Below the pieces are notes generated by a model. That model had not been told where the DNA came from, made no database searches, and saw only the letters and a list, made by a program, of their open reading frames with translations. DNA of 9,423 nucleotides from an uncultured Ruminococcus sp. (GTDB taxonomy: Bacteria; Bacillota; Clostridia; Oscillospirales; Acutalibacteraceae): the NCBI GenBank assembly GCA_902797525.1, contig CADBSZ010000102.1, forward strand, positions 1-9,423, given 5' to 3'. Shown here piece by piece: positions 1 to 6,353 of this stretch (positions are counted from its first letter, which is position 1; every line of letters starts with the position of its first letter). Made by a program: the position numbers and the translations under genes.

Positions 1-1
1 G

Positions 2-109
2 GGCTGCCACGGCGACGGCAGAATCTGCTGTAACTATGTTGTCTGTGCCCAGCAGCGCCATGTCGGCAGAATGAAGGTCATTTTGATTGGCGAAAACTAC
101 GGTTATTAA
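2..109 (+). CDS. LUD-domain (lactate utilisation type) protein, C-terminal fragment
   Basis: Only the last 35 codons are inside the window, ending in TAA at 107-109; the 5' part lies to the left. The peptide contains RICCNYVV, then a QQR element, then GRMKVILIGENYGY. This matches the usual ending of LUD-domain proteins (LutC/YkgG family), in which a Cys-containing segment of the type 'C..(S)P.RIC.NYVV..RQR' is followed by 'GRIKVILVGE.LGY'. LutC-type proteins take part in L-lactate oxidation with Fe-S partners; many clostridial stand-alone LUD proteins have no proven role. Here the usual Ser-Pro-Asp/Gln before RIC reads Gly-Asp-Gly, a small deviation. No partner gene is visible. The family call rests on the tail motif alone, so it is moderately sure; the specific function is not established. 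Confidence 0.68.
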   Translation, partial: GCHGDGRICCNYVVCAQQRHVGRMKVILIGENYGY

Positions 110-119
110 ATTATCTACT

Positions 120-151
120 AAAAAATAAAGCCGTGGGCTAACCCACGGCTT
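120..151 (-). terminator. Intrinsic terminator between convergent genes
   Basis: A perfect 10-bp stem (128-137 paired with 142-151, core GCCGTGGG) closes a CTAA tetraloop at 138-141. Read on the minus strand, the stem is followed at once by a T-rich run (complement of 120-127, TATTTTTT), the classic intrinsic form. It lies 10 bases beyond the stop codon of the minus-strand gene at 162-263. On the plus strand the stem is followed by ACCGCTTATTTTAG, a poor U-tract, so termination of the LUD gene here would be weaker, although the hairpin is well placed to serve both genes. Confidence 0.85.
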
Positions 152-161
152 ACCGCTTATT

Positions 162-263
162 TTAGTTGTTTGCGGATTTGTTGCTCTTGTTCTGAGAAGA
201 TTTTGTGCTCTTGTTATCGCAGTTCTGCGTGTTCTTGTTATTGGTCTGATTCTTTTCGCTCAT
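162..263 (-). CDS. Small Asn/Lys/Ser-rich protein (33 aa), possibly spore-associated
   Basis: On the minus strand an ATG (complement of 261-263) follows GGAGG (complement of 271-275) at a 7-base spacing. It opens a 33-codon frame ending in TAA (complement of 162-164). The product starts MSEKNQTNNKNTQNC and ends KSNKSANN. Asn, Lys, Ser, Gln and Thr make up 28 of 33 residues, with one Cys and no hydrophobic core, so it should be soluble, basic and disordered. A strong ribosome binding site before it and a textbook terminator after it support a real gene. I do not recognise a named family. The composition resembles minor small acid-soluble spore proteins and similar Asn/Gln/Ser-rich clostridial peptides, and the upstream box resembles a sigma-G promoter; the spore role is inference. 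Confidence 0.72.
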   Translation of the reverse strand: MSEKNQTNNKNTQNCDNKSTKSSQNKSNKSANN

Positions 264-290
264 GGTAACACCTCCATTCCGTTACACCCA

Positions 291-319
291 TAGTATTCAC
301 ACAATTTTTGGTAATATAC
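291..319 (-). promoter_or_regulatory. Candidate sigma-G-like (forespore) promoter
   Basis: On the minus strand, GTATA (complement of 315-319) is followed after 17 bases by AATACTA (complement of 291-297). The sigma-G consensus is roughly GHATR, 17-18 bases, CATWMTA, so the -35 box fits and the -10 box differs only at its first base. A start about 7-10 bases downstream would give a short leader carrying the GGAGG site. A sigma-A alternative at the same place (TACTAT with TATATT) is poorer. The region also overlaps the start of the divergent gene at 320. Confidence 0.35.
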
Positions 320-1651
320 ATGCAGGAAAAAATTTTTTTACAGCGAATGCAGGCTCTGTTAGGGGAGGAGTTCGCGGATTTTTTACACTACTATAACAGC
401 GCAAACTTTCGCGGCCTGCGCGTCAACACGCTCAAATGCACCGTTGATAAACTCAATGCCGCGTTGCCGTTTGAATTAAAGCCCACGCCGTTTTGTCCCG
501 ACGGCTATTACATTCCGGATGATGTAACCTCGCTCGGTAACCATCCGCTTCACCACGCAGGCGCGTTTTATATGCAGGAGCCTTCCGCAACCTCTGCTGT
601 GGAAATGCTCGGCGTACAGCGCGGCGACTATGTGCTCGACCTTTGCGCCGCACCGGGTGGTAAAAGCACCCAAATCGGCGCGAAGCTTGGCGGCACAGGA
701 TTGTTGTGGAGCAACGAAATTGTCAAAAGCCGTGCTAATATTCTTTTATCGAATATTGAACGTATGGGAATTGCCAATGCGGTTGTCTCCAATTGCCATC
801 CCGAACAGTTGTGCAGTCAGCTTGCAGGACAGTTTGACCGGGTATTGGTGGACGCGCCGTGCAGCGGTGAGGGCATGTTTCGCAAAAACGCCGAAGCGCA
901 AACCGAGTGGAGCGTAGAGCATGTGAAAAGCTGTGCCGAACGCCAGCTGCATATTCTTAACAGCGCCAAACAGGCGTTGCGCGGCGGCGGTGTGATGGTT
1001 TATTCCACCTGCACCTTTTCACAGGAGGAAAACGAGGGCGTTATTACCGAATTTCTGGCGGAAAATCCCGACTTCGTGCTTGAAGACGCGCAGGTGTCCT
1101 TTGGCAGACCGGCTATGGAATACGCGCGCCGCATTTTTCCGATGGACGGCGGCGAGGGTCACTTTGCCGCGCGCCTGAAAAAGCTGTCCGAGTCACCCTC
1201 TGTTCATTCGCCATACATCGCAGCGCCGTCCATGGACAAGCAGCTTGCCGCAGCGTTTGATTTTTACGACAGCTTGTTCATCAATCGTCCCTTCGGCGGC
1301 AATCTTACAATCAAAAACAACAAAATCATTATTCTTACACAGAATTATATATCTACCCGACTGAATGTTTTACGCGCCGGAATCGTACTCGGCGAAGTTG
1401 TTAAAAACCGCATTGAGCCGCACCACAGCGCATTTGCGGCGGCAAAGCCCAAACAGTGCCGCCGCGTGGTTGATTTCCCGTCCGACAGCGAGCAAATCAA
1501 AGCCTATTTGCATGGCGAAGAAATCGCGGTTCCCAATGATATAAAGGGCTACACCGCTGTTTGTGCGGACGGCGTCACCGTCGGATTCGGCAAAGCGTCC
1601 AACGGCAGGCTGAAAAACAAATATCCGAAAGGCTTGAGAACATTAAAATGA
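320..1651 (+). CDS. rsmF: RsmF-like (RsmB/NOP family) 16S rRNA m5C methyltransferase
   Basis: This is a SAM-dependent RNA cytosine-C5 methyltransferase of the NOL1/NOP2/Sun family, probably acting on 16S rRNA; the exact cytosine cannot be read from sequence. Numbering from the ATG at 320 (443 aa): RGLRVNTLK near 31-39 is the N-terminal family hallmark, DLCAAPGGKS at 107-116 is SAM motif I, DAPCSGEGMFRK from 178 is motif IV with its Pro-Cys pair at 180-181, and YSTCTFSQEEN from 228 is motif VI with the nucleophilic Thr-Cys at 230-231. The tail, with GFGKASNGRLKN followed by YPKGLR, is the PUA-like RNA-binding end of Gram-positive RsmF proteins. A TTG at 308 would add four residues, but ATG 320 aligns better with the family start. 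Neither has a clear Shine-Dalgarno site. The stop overlaps the next gene by ATGA, so the two are coupled. Family is certain; the symbol is by nearest relative. Confidence 0.9.
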   Translation: MQEKIFLQRMQALLGEEFADFLHYYNSANFRGLRVNTLKCTVDKLNAALPFELKPTPFCPDGYYIPDDVTSLGNHPLHHAGAFYMQEPSATSAVEMLGVQRGDYVLDLCAAPGGKSTQIGAKLGGTGLLWSNEIVKSRANILLSNIERMGIANAVVSNCHPEQLCSQLAGQFDRVLVDAPCSGEGMFRKNAEAQTEWSVEHVKSCAERQLHILNSAKQALRGGGVMVYSTCTFSQEENEGVITEFLAENPDFVLEDAQVSFGRPAMEYARRIFPMDGGEGHFAARLKKLSESPSVHSPYIAAPSMDKQLAAAFDFYDSLFINRPFGGNLTIKNNKIIILTQNYISTRLNVLRAGIVLGEVVKNRIEPHHSAFAAAKPKQCRRVVDFPSDSEQIKAYLHGEEIAVPNDIKGYTAVCADGVTVGFGKASNGRLKNKYPKGLRTLK

Positions 1652-2496
1652 AACGACTTTCCGATATCGGTACCATTAAAGAAATCTTAACAAAGCACGG
1701 CTTTACCTTTTCCAAGGCGCTCGGTCAGAATTTTCTGATTAACCCCACCGTTTGTCCGCGCATGGCGGAAGCCTCGGGAGCAGGGGAGGGCGTCGGCGTC
1801 ATTGAAATCGGCCCCGGCATTGGTGTGCTGACCAACGAGCTGTGTCAGCTTGCCGACAAGGTGGTCGCCATCGAACTAGACAAGCGGTTGTTGCCGGTGC
1901 TCGACGAAACGCTTGCTGAATATGACAATGTCAAAATTATCAACGCCGATGTGCTTGAGCTTGATTTAAAGCGTTTAATTGCCGAGGAATTTCCCGGTAT
2001 TCAGGTGGTTGTTTGCGCCAATTTGCCTTATTACATCACCTCGCCGGTCATCATGAAGCTGCTCGAGGACAAGCTGCCGGTTTCCGCCGTCACAGTCATG
2101 GTGCAAAAGGAAGCGGCGCAGCGCATTTGTGCGCCGGTCGGTTCGCGCGAGAGCGGCGCGGTTACGGTTTCGGTCAACTACTACGCCAAAGCGCAAATGC
2201 TGTTCGGCGTCAGCGCAGGTTCCTTTATGCCTGCGCCCAAGGTTGATTCCGCGGTGCTGCGGCTCGATATTTTGTCCGAACCGCCCGTAAAAACCGATGA
2301 AAAGCAATTTTTCCGTGTGATAAAAGCGGCGTTTTCTCAGCGCCGAAAGGTTATTTCCAATTCGCTTAGCTCCGGACTTGGAATGGACAAGCAATCCGTC
2401 AATGACTTGCTCAATCGTGCAGGCGTTCCTGCTAACGCGCGCGCCGAGGCACTGTCGCTTAACGACTTTGCCGCGATTGCCAATTGCCTGAAATGA
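1648..2496 (+). CDS. rsmA: 16S rRNA adenine-N6,N6 dimethyltransferase RsmA (KsgA)
   Basis: RsmA dimethylates two adjacent adenosines in the 3'-terminal hairpin of 16S rRNA, a late 30S assembly step whose loss gives kasugamycin resistance. The 282-residue product has the expected length. Visible motifs are KALGQNFLIN (23-32), the SAM-binding IEIGPGIGVLT (52-62), the acidic IELDKRL (75-81), the catalytic NLPYYITSP (125-133), FMPAPKVDSAVLRL (193-206), and the C-terminal FSQRRK (229-234) and RAEALSLNDF (265-274). The ATG at 1648-1650 overlaps the TGA of the upstream methyltransferase; only a weak GAAAGG lies upstream, so translation probably depends on coupling. In-frame codons further upstream from 1561 lie inside the upstream gene and do not belong to the protein. 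Placement behind rsmF makes a small rRNA-modification operon. Confidence 0.97.
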   Translation: MKRLSDIGTIKEILTKHGFTFSKALGQNFLINPTVCPRMAEASGAGEGVGVIEIGPGIGVLTNELCQLADKVVAIELDKRLLPVLDETLAEYDNVKIINADVLELDLKRLIAEEFPGIQVVVCANLPYYITSPVIMKLLEDKLPVSAVTVMVQKEAAQRICAPVGSRESGAVTVSVNYYAKAQMLFGVSAGSFMPAPKVDSAVLRLDILSEPPVKTDEKQFFRVIKAAFSQRRKVISNSLSSGLGMDKQSVNDLLNRAGVPANARAEALSLNDFAAIANCLK

Positions 2497-2505
2497 GGTG
2501 CTTTT

Positions 2506-2769
2506 ATGAAAAAATCTCAACGCATGAACGTGCAGTATAAAATATCCTTTATCCTCATGATTATCTGTGTCGCTTTGCTGATTGCGGCGTTTGTTGTCAG
2601 TTATGTTTTGGATCAGTCTGTCATCGGCGTTATTATTGCCGCGGCAGGCGCCGCACTGTGCGTTGCCGGCATCGTTTTGGCGCTGCTCAGCAAGCCCCGC
2701 GTTCCGAAGGTAAAGCGTTACGCGCCCGACAACGATAATCATTCACTTGACACGCCAACTCAGGAATGA
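2506..2769 (+). CDS. Small two-helix membrane protein of unknown function
   Basis: An 87-residue product starts at an ATG with GAGGTG (2495-2500) 5 bases upstream; the site overlaps the rsmA stop codon, so the gene is almost certainly the third member of the rRNA methyltransferase operon. Two hydrophobic stretches, about 14-34 and 39-62, form an alpha-helical hairpin split by a short polar VLDQ turn. The N-terminus (MKKSQR) and the segment after helix 2 (KPRVPKVKR) are basic, so both ends should face the cytoplasm by the positive-inside rule. The last 15 residues are polar and acidic. I do not recognise a family. Its 3' end also holds the -35 box of the ATPase promoter. Coding status is well supported; function is unknown. 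Confidence 0.82.
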   Translation: MKKSQRMNVQYKISFILMIICVALLIAAFVVSYVLDQSVIGVIIAAAGAALCVAGIVLALLSKPRVPKVKRYAPDNDNHSLDTPTQE

Positions 2770-2775
2770 TATAAT
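2747..2775 (+). promoter_or_regulatory. Perfect-consensus sigma-A promoter for the riboswitch/ATPase transcript
   Basis: TTGACA at 2747-2752 and TATAAT at 2770-2775 are separated by exactly 17 bases, a full match to the housekeeping consensus. The -35 box lies inside the last codons of the small membrane protein gene and the -10 begins just after its stop. Transcription should begin near 2782, only a few bases before the riboswitch aptamer, so a strong constitutive promoter is gated by the leader RNA. Confidence 0.93.
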
Positions 2776-2784
2776 AAAATCGCT

Positions 2785-2926
2785 TAAAGGGGAGTAATTC
2801 GCGGAATTCCGTGATATATTTCGTCAGTCACATACCGTCGAAGAACGGTATCGGATATATCTTAAAGAATGAGACTTTTATTGCAGCACCCGGGCGGATG
2901 TATGCAATAAAGGTCTTTTGTTTTTC
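2785..2926 (+). promoter_or_regulatory. yybP-ykoY (Mn2+) riboswitch
   Basis: The leader between the promoter and the ATPase has the hallmarks of the yybP-ykoY class, which binds Mn2+. The conserved GGGGAGTA is at 2789-2796, the CACATAC segment at 2829-2835 lies beside a hairpin (ATACCGT 2832-2838 with ACGGTAT 2845-2851, loop CGAAGA), and the closing AGACTTTT starts at 2872. P1 forms between TAAAGG (2785-2790) and CTTTTA (2875-2880). Further helices are CGCGG (2800-2804) with CCGTG (2809-2813), and GATATAT with ATATATC at 2855-2861; base 2813 could join either. The 3' strand of P1 is also the 5' strand of a terminator stem, so aptamer and terminator are mutually exclusive. Known members of this class are ON switches for Mn2+ exporters. 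The fold was drawn by eye, not computed. Confidence 0.92.
2873..2925 (+). terminator. Riboswitch-controlled intrinsic terminator (expression platform)
   Basis: GACTTTTATTGCA (2873-2885) pairs over 13 bp, with one G-U, with TGCAATAAAGGTC (2903-2915), and is followed by TTTTGTTTTT (2916-2925). Bases 2875-2880 are shared with aptamer P1. Ligand-free RNA should therefore terminate here, 33 bases before the ATPase start codon, and ligand-bound RNA should read through. Confidence 0.92.
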
Positions 2927-2957
2927 TCGAAATATTCCTTCAAAGGAGGTCAAATAT

Positions 2958-5567
2958 ATGGCAGATTGGTATCAAAAATCAAGCGCCGAAGTACTGAATA
3001 CACTGGACGTCACCACTGACGGACTCACATCGGAAAAGGCGGAGGAACTGTTAAAAACGCACGGCGCAAACGTGCTCGCCGAGGGCAAAAAGAAATCCGT
3101 GTTGCAGGTTTTTTTCGGTCAGTTTGCGGATTTACTCGTTATTATCCTGATTGCCGCGGCAATTATTTCCATCTTCTCGGACAATCTTGAAAGCACCATC
3201 GTCATCTTTGCTGTCATCACGATGAACGCGATTCTCGGCACCGTACAGCATGTCAAGGCAGAAAAATCCCTCGAAAGCCTGAAATCGCTTTCGTCTCCCG
3301 GCGCAAAGGTGATTCGCAACGGACAAAAAATTGAAACGGATTCCAAAAAGATTGTTCCGGGCGACATCATTATCCTTGAAGCAGGCGACATGGTCGTTGC
3401 CGACGGACGCATTATCCACAGCTATTCTCTCCAGGTTAATGAAAGCTCGCTGACGGGCGAATCGACCAATGTCGATAAAACCGACGCTGCCATCCAAGGC
3501 GAGGTACCGTTGGGAGACCGCACCAATATGGTGTTCTCGGGCAGCCTTGTCACCTACGGCAGAGCGATGGTGGTCGTCACCGAAACGGCGATGAACACCG
3601 AAATCGGCAAAATCGCTTCACTTATGAACGCCGCAAAGGAAAAGAAAACGCCTTTGCAGCAAAGCCTTGACCGTTTTTCCGGCAAGCTTGCCGTTATTAT
3701 AATGGCAATCAGCGTGTTGGTGTTTGTGCTTACCATGTGGCAAAACAACTGGAGCGGCAGTGCGGTTATTGATTCGCTGATGTATGCCGTCGCGCTGGCG
3801 GTTGCTGCGATTCCCGAGGCACTCGGTTCCATCGTCACCATCGTGCAGGCGATGGGCACACAGAAAATGGCAAAGGAAAACGCCGTCATCAAGGACTTAA
3901 AGGCGGTCGAAAGTCTCGGCTGTGTTTCTGTTATTTGCTCCGACAAAACCGGCACACTCACGCAGAATAAAATGACAGTGCAAAAAATCTATATCAACGG
4001 CGAAAGCATCCGCGAGGAAGAGCTTGACTTAAAAATTGAATCCCACCGCCGCTTGTTATATGACATGGTTCTCAACAATGACTCAAGCATCGTGAACGGC
4101 AAGGGAATCGGCGATCCAACCGAATACGCACTGCTGGAAACCTCGCGCGAAATAGGTTTGGACGAAAACCTTATTCGCGACACGCTTATCCGCGAAGAGG
4201 AGGTTCCGTTTGACTCGGACCGCAAAATGATGTCCACGAAATACAAGCTCCACGGCGTTTCGCATGTGTTGACAAAGGGCGCATTGGACTCTATACTCGA
4301 CCGCTGTGTTACGATTTCGACCAACGACGGCGTGCGCGAGATGACTGAAGCTGACAGACAGCGAATTGTCGCGCAAAACCAAGCCTATTCCGAGCAAGGG
4401 TTGCGCGTGCTTGCGTTTGCATATAAAGAGAGCGACGAAGCGTTGTCCGTTGACACCGAATACGGCTACACCTTCCTCGGCCTTGTTTCCATGATCGATC
4501 CGCCGCGCGAGGAAAGCCGCAAGGCGGTTGCCGACGCAATCCGCGCCGGTATCAAGCCCATTATGATTACAGGCGACCACAAGGTGACTGCGTCTGCCAT
4601 CGCCAAGCAAATCGGCATTATGCAAGACAGTGATATTGCCGTAACCGGCATGGAGCTTGACGCGATGTCAGACGTCGAGCTCGACAAAAAGCTCGAAAGC
4701 ATTTCGGTTTACGCGCGTGTTTCTCCTGAAAATAAAATCCGCATTGTGGAGCGCTGGCAAAATAAGGGCAATATCGTTGCCATGACAGGCGACGGCGTCA
4801 ATGACGCTCCCGCGTTGAAAAAAGCCGACATCGGCGTTGCCATGGGTATCACCGGCACCGAGGTCAGCAAGGACGCCGCCTCCATGATTTTGCAGGACGA
4901 CAACTTTGCCACCATCATCAAGGCGGTTGCCAACGGACGCAGTGTTTACCGCAATATCAAAAACGCAATTTTGTTCTTGCTCTCCGGCAACATGGCGGCG
5001 ATTATCACCGTGCTGTTCGCGTCATTAATGGCGCTTCCCATGCCGTTTATGCCCGTCCATTTGCTGTTTATCAACTTACTCACCGACTCGCTGCCTGCCA
5101 TCGCTATCGGCATGGAGCCGCCGGAGGACGGTCTGCTGTCGCAGAAACCGCGCGATCCCAAAGCAGGTATTCTCACTCGGGATTTCACCTTCCTGATGTT
5201 TGCGCAGGGCGCCTTAATCGCCGTTTCGGTTATCGCTGCTTTTTATATCGGCTTGTCGCAAAGCGCAGTTGCCGCCAGCACCATGGCGTTTGCCACCTTA
5301 ACGCTTGCGCGCCTGTTCCACGGCTTTAATTGCCGCGGTGAAAAGTCGATTTTCAAGCTTGGCCTCAGTTCCAATATCTTTTCGGTCGGCGCGTTTTTGC
5401 TCGGCGCGCTTTTGCTCGCGCTCGTGCTGTTTGTCCCCGTTGCGCAGCCATTATTCTCGGTAACTCCGCTTGGCTCTGTTCAGCTTGTTTCGATACTCGG
5501 ACTGGCAATCGCACCCACCATCGTCATTCAGGTAGTGAAGGTAATTGGCGGTTTGCGCCGCAAATAA
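2958..5567 (+). CDS. P-type cation ATPase (P2-type Ca2+/Mn2+ exporter)
   Basis: An 869-residue P2-type ATPase, expected in the cytoplasmic membrane and pumping divalent cations out with ATP. The start is ATG 2958, preceded by AAAGGAGGT (2942-2950) at an 8-base spacing; an upstream in-frame GTG at 2811 lies inside the riboswitch and is not used. Landmarks: N-terminal cation-ATPase domain (1-50), TM1-2 (about 56-98), actuator TGES (166-169), PEAL in TM4 (286-289), phosphorylation site CSDKTGTLT with Asp329, nucleotide domain KGA (440-442), MITGDH (536-541), hinge TGDGVNDAP (610-618), and TM6 NLLTD (706-710). In TM5 the family Asn is present (678), but the position matching SERCA Glu771 is Ala681, which fits a single-ion PMCA-like pump. 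The Mn2+ riboswitch upstream suggests Mn2+ export, as for Lactococcus YoaB and pneumococcal MgtA; Ca2+ transport is also possible. Confidence 0.95.
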   Translation: MADWYQKSSAEVLNTLDVTTDGLTSEKAEELLKTHGANVLAEGKKKSVLQVFFGQFADLLVIILIAAAIISIFSDNLESTIVIFAVITMNAILGTVQHVKAEKSLESLKSLSSPGAKVIRNGQKIETDSKKIVPGDIIILEAGDMVVADGRIIHSYSLQVNESSLTGESTNVDKTDAAIQGEVPLGDRTNMVFSGSLVTYGRAMVVVTETAMNTEIGKIASLMNAAKEKKTPLQQSLDRFSGKLAVIIMAISVLVFVLTMWQNNWSGSAVIDSLMYAVALAVAAIPEALGSIVTIVQAMGTQKMAKENAVIKDLKAVESLGCVSVICSDKTGTLTQNKMTVQKIYINGESIREEELDLKIESHRRLLYDMVLNNDSSIVNGKGIGDPTEYALLETSREIGLDENLIRDTLIREEEVPFDSDRKMMSTKYKLHGVSHVLTKGALDSILDRCVTISTNDGVREMTEADRQRIVAQNQAYSEQGLRVLAFAYKESDEALSVDTEYGYTFLGLVSMIDPPREESRKAVADAIRAGIKPIMITGDHKVTASAIAKQIGIMQDSDIAVTGMELDAMSDVELDKKLESISVYARVSPENKIRIVERWQNKGNIVAMTGDGVNDAPALKKADIGVAMGITGTEVSKDAASMILQDDNFATIIKAVANGRSVYRNIKNAILFLLSGNMAAIITVLFASLMALPMPFMPVHLLFINLLTDSLPAIAIGMEPPEDGLLSQKPRDPKAGILTRDFTFLMFAQGALIAVSVIAAFYIGLSQSAVAASTMAFATLTLARLFHGFNCRGEKSIFKLGLSSNIFSVGAFLLGALLLALVLFVPVAQPLFSVTPLGSVQLVSILGLAIAPTIVIQVVKVIGGLRRK

Positions 5568-5633
5568 GCGGAATTTATTGGTATTATTCATTTTTTGCGT
5601 GTAAATCCAAGGTTTTTTCATAAAAACTTATGG

Positions 5634-5662
5634 TTGACAATTTCCGCGTTAAATTCTATAAT
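5634..5662 (+). promoter_or_regulatory. Perfect-consensus sigma-A promoter for ppa
   Basis: TTGACA (5634-5639) and TATAAT (5657-5662) with a 17-base spacer match the sigma-A consensus fully. The start site should be near 5669, giving a leader of about 20 bases with AAGGGAG (5676-5682) as ribosome binding site 6 bases before the ATG. I see no convincing terminator between the ATPase stop (5567) and this promoter, so some read-through into ppa is possible. Confidence 0.93.
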
Positions 5663-5688
5663 AGAATAAACTACCAAGGGAGTGACGT

Positions 5689-6228
5689 ATGTTGAATATT
5701 TGGCATGACATTTCACCGAAAAGAATTACCCCCGATGATTTCTACGCGGTTATTGAAATCTCAAAGGGAGACAAAAATAAATATGAGCTTGACAAGGAAA
5801 CCGGCTTGCTAAAGCTCGACCGCGTGCTGTTTACCTCCACACATTATCCTGCCAACTACGGCTTTATTCCGCGCACCTATGCCGACGACGGTGACCCGCT
5901 CGACGTTTTGGTTTTGTGCAGCGAAACCATATTGCCCATGACGCTTGTTGAGTGCAAGCCAATCGGTATGCTGAACATGATTGACGGCGACAGTAAGGAC
6001 GAAAAAATCATCGCTGTTCCGCTCAATGATCCCAACTACAGCACCTATAACGACATCAAGGACCTGCCCAAGCATGTGTTTGATGAAATCAAACACTTTT
6101 TCTCGGTTTATAAGTCGCTTGAAAAAGGCAAGGAAACCTCTGTTGCCGAAGTCAGCGGTGTCAAAAAAGCGAAGGATACCATCAAAAAGTGTATTGACAG
6201 CTACATTTCCGATTTCCAAATGGCATAA
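5689..6228 (+). CDS. ppa: Inorganic pyrophosphatase, family I
   Basis: This soluble cytoplasmic enzyme hydrolyses pyrophosphate to two phosphates, using Mg2+, and pulls biosynthetic reactions forward. The 179-residue length is normal for bacterial family I enzymes. The signature DDGDPLDV (66-73) carries the metal-binding Asp67, Asp69 and Asp72. Other active-site positions line up with the Escherichia coli enzyme: Glu23, Lys31, Glu33, Arg45, Tyr53, Tyr57, Asp99, Asp104, Lys106, and the Tyr-Lys pair at 141-142 in HFFSVYKSLEKGK. The gene has its own strong promoter and terminator, so it is a single-gene unit. Many Clostridia use a membrane-bound or family II pyrophosphatase instead; here the family I type is clear. 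Confidence 0.97.
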   Translation: MLNIWHDISPKRITPDDFYAVIEISKGDKNKYELDKETGLLKLDRVLFTSTHYPANYGFIPRTYADDGDPLDVLVLCSETILPMTLVECKPIGMLNMIDGDSKDEKIIAVPLNDPNYSTYNDIKDLPKHVFDEIKHFFSVYKSLEKGKETSVAEVSGVKKAKDTIKKCIDSYISDFQMA

Positions 6229-6233
6229 CGCAT

Positions 6234-6263
6234 AGGCGCGCCCAATCAGGGTGCGCCTTTTTT
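6234..6263 (+). terminator. Intrinsic terminator after ppa
   Basis: GGCGCGCCC (6235-6243) pairs with GGGTGCGCC (6249-6257) over 9 bp with one G-U, loop AATCA, followed by six T (6258-6263). It begins 6 bases after the ppa stop codon and separates ppa from the sigma factor operon. Confidence 0.95.
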
Positions 6264-6293
6264 CGCAGTTTTCTAAAAAATTTTCACTCACCG

Positions 6294-6323
6294 TGCAACA
6301 AAACCCTTTGTTTTTCCCACATA
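6294..6323 (+). promoter_or_regulatory. Weak candidate ECF-type promoter
   Basis: TGCAACAAAA at 6294-6303 has the AAC core common to -35 boxes read by ECF sigma factors. About 16 bases downstream lies CCCACATAA (6316-6324), which has no clear CGTC/CGTA -10 motif. No good sigma-A promoter is visible between the ppa terminator and the sigma factor gene, and ECF operons are commonly self-activated, so this is the best candidate, but it is weak. Confidence 0.25.
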
Positions 6324-6330
6324 ACCAATG

Positions 6331-6342
6331 AACGATATCGTT
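6331..6342 (+). repeat. 12-bp perfect palindrome next to the sigma factor ribosome binding site
   Basis: AACGATATCGTT is its own reverse complement and abuts GGAGG (6343-6347), the ribosome binding site for the ATG at 6354. Flanking CCAA (6325-6328) and TTGG (6341-6344) can also pair. It could be an operator for a dimeric regulator or a weak hairpin near the start site; it could also be chance. Confidence 0.4.
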
Positions 6343-6353
6343 GGAGGCACACC

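Noticed and set aside
1561..1647. Upstream in-frame extension of rsmA
   Set aside because: It lies within the rsmF-like gene in another frame; the family N-terminus and the ATGA overlap support ATG 1648.
1975..2742. Open frame of 255 codons on the minus strand across rsmA and the small membrane gene
   Set aside because: Antisense to well-supported genes; the peptide is rich in Arg, Asn, His and Gly with no recognisable domain, the usual look of a shadow frame.
2811..2957. N-terminal extension of the ATPase from GTG 2811
   Set aside because: The 49 extra codons lie within the riboswitch and terminator, while ATG 2958 has a near-perfect ribosome binding site and gives the normal family N-terminus.
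5568..5633. Terminator after the ATPase
   Set aside because: T-runs are present (5591-5596, 5613-5618), but no stable stem precedes them; CCAAGG/CTTATGG pairing has mismatches.
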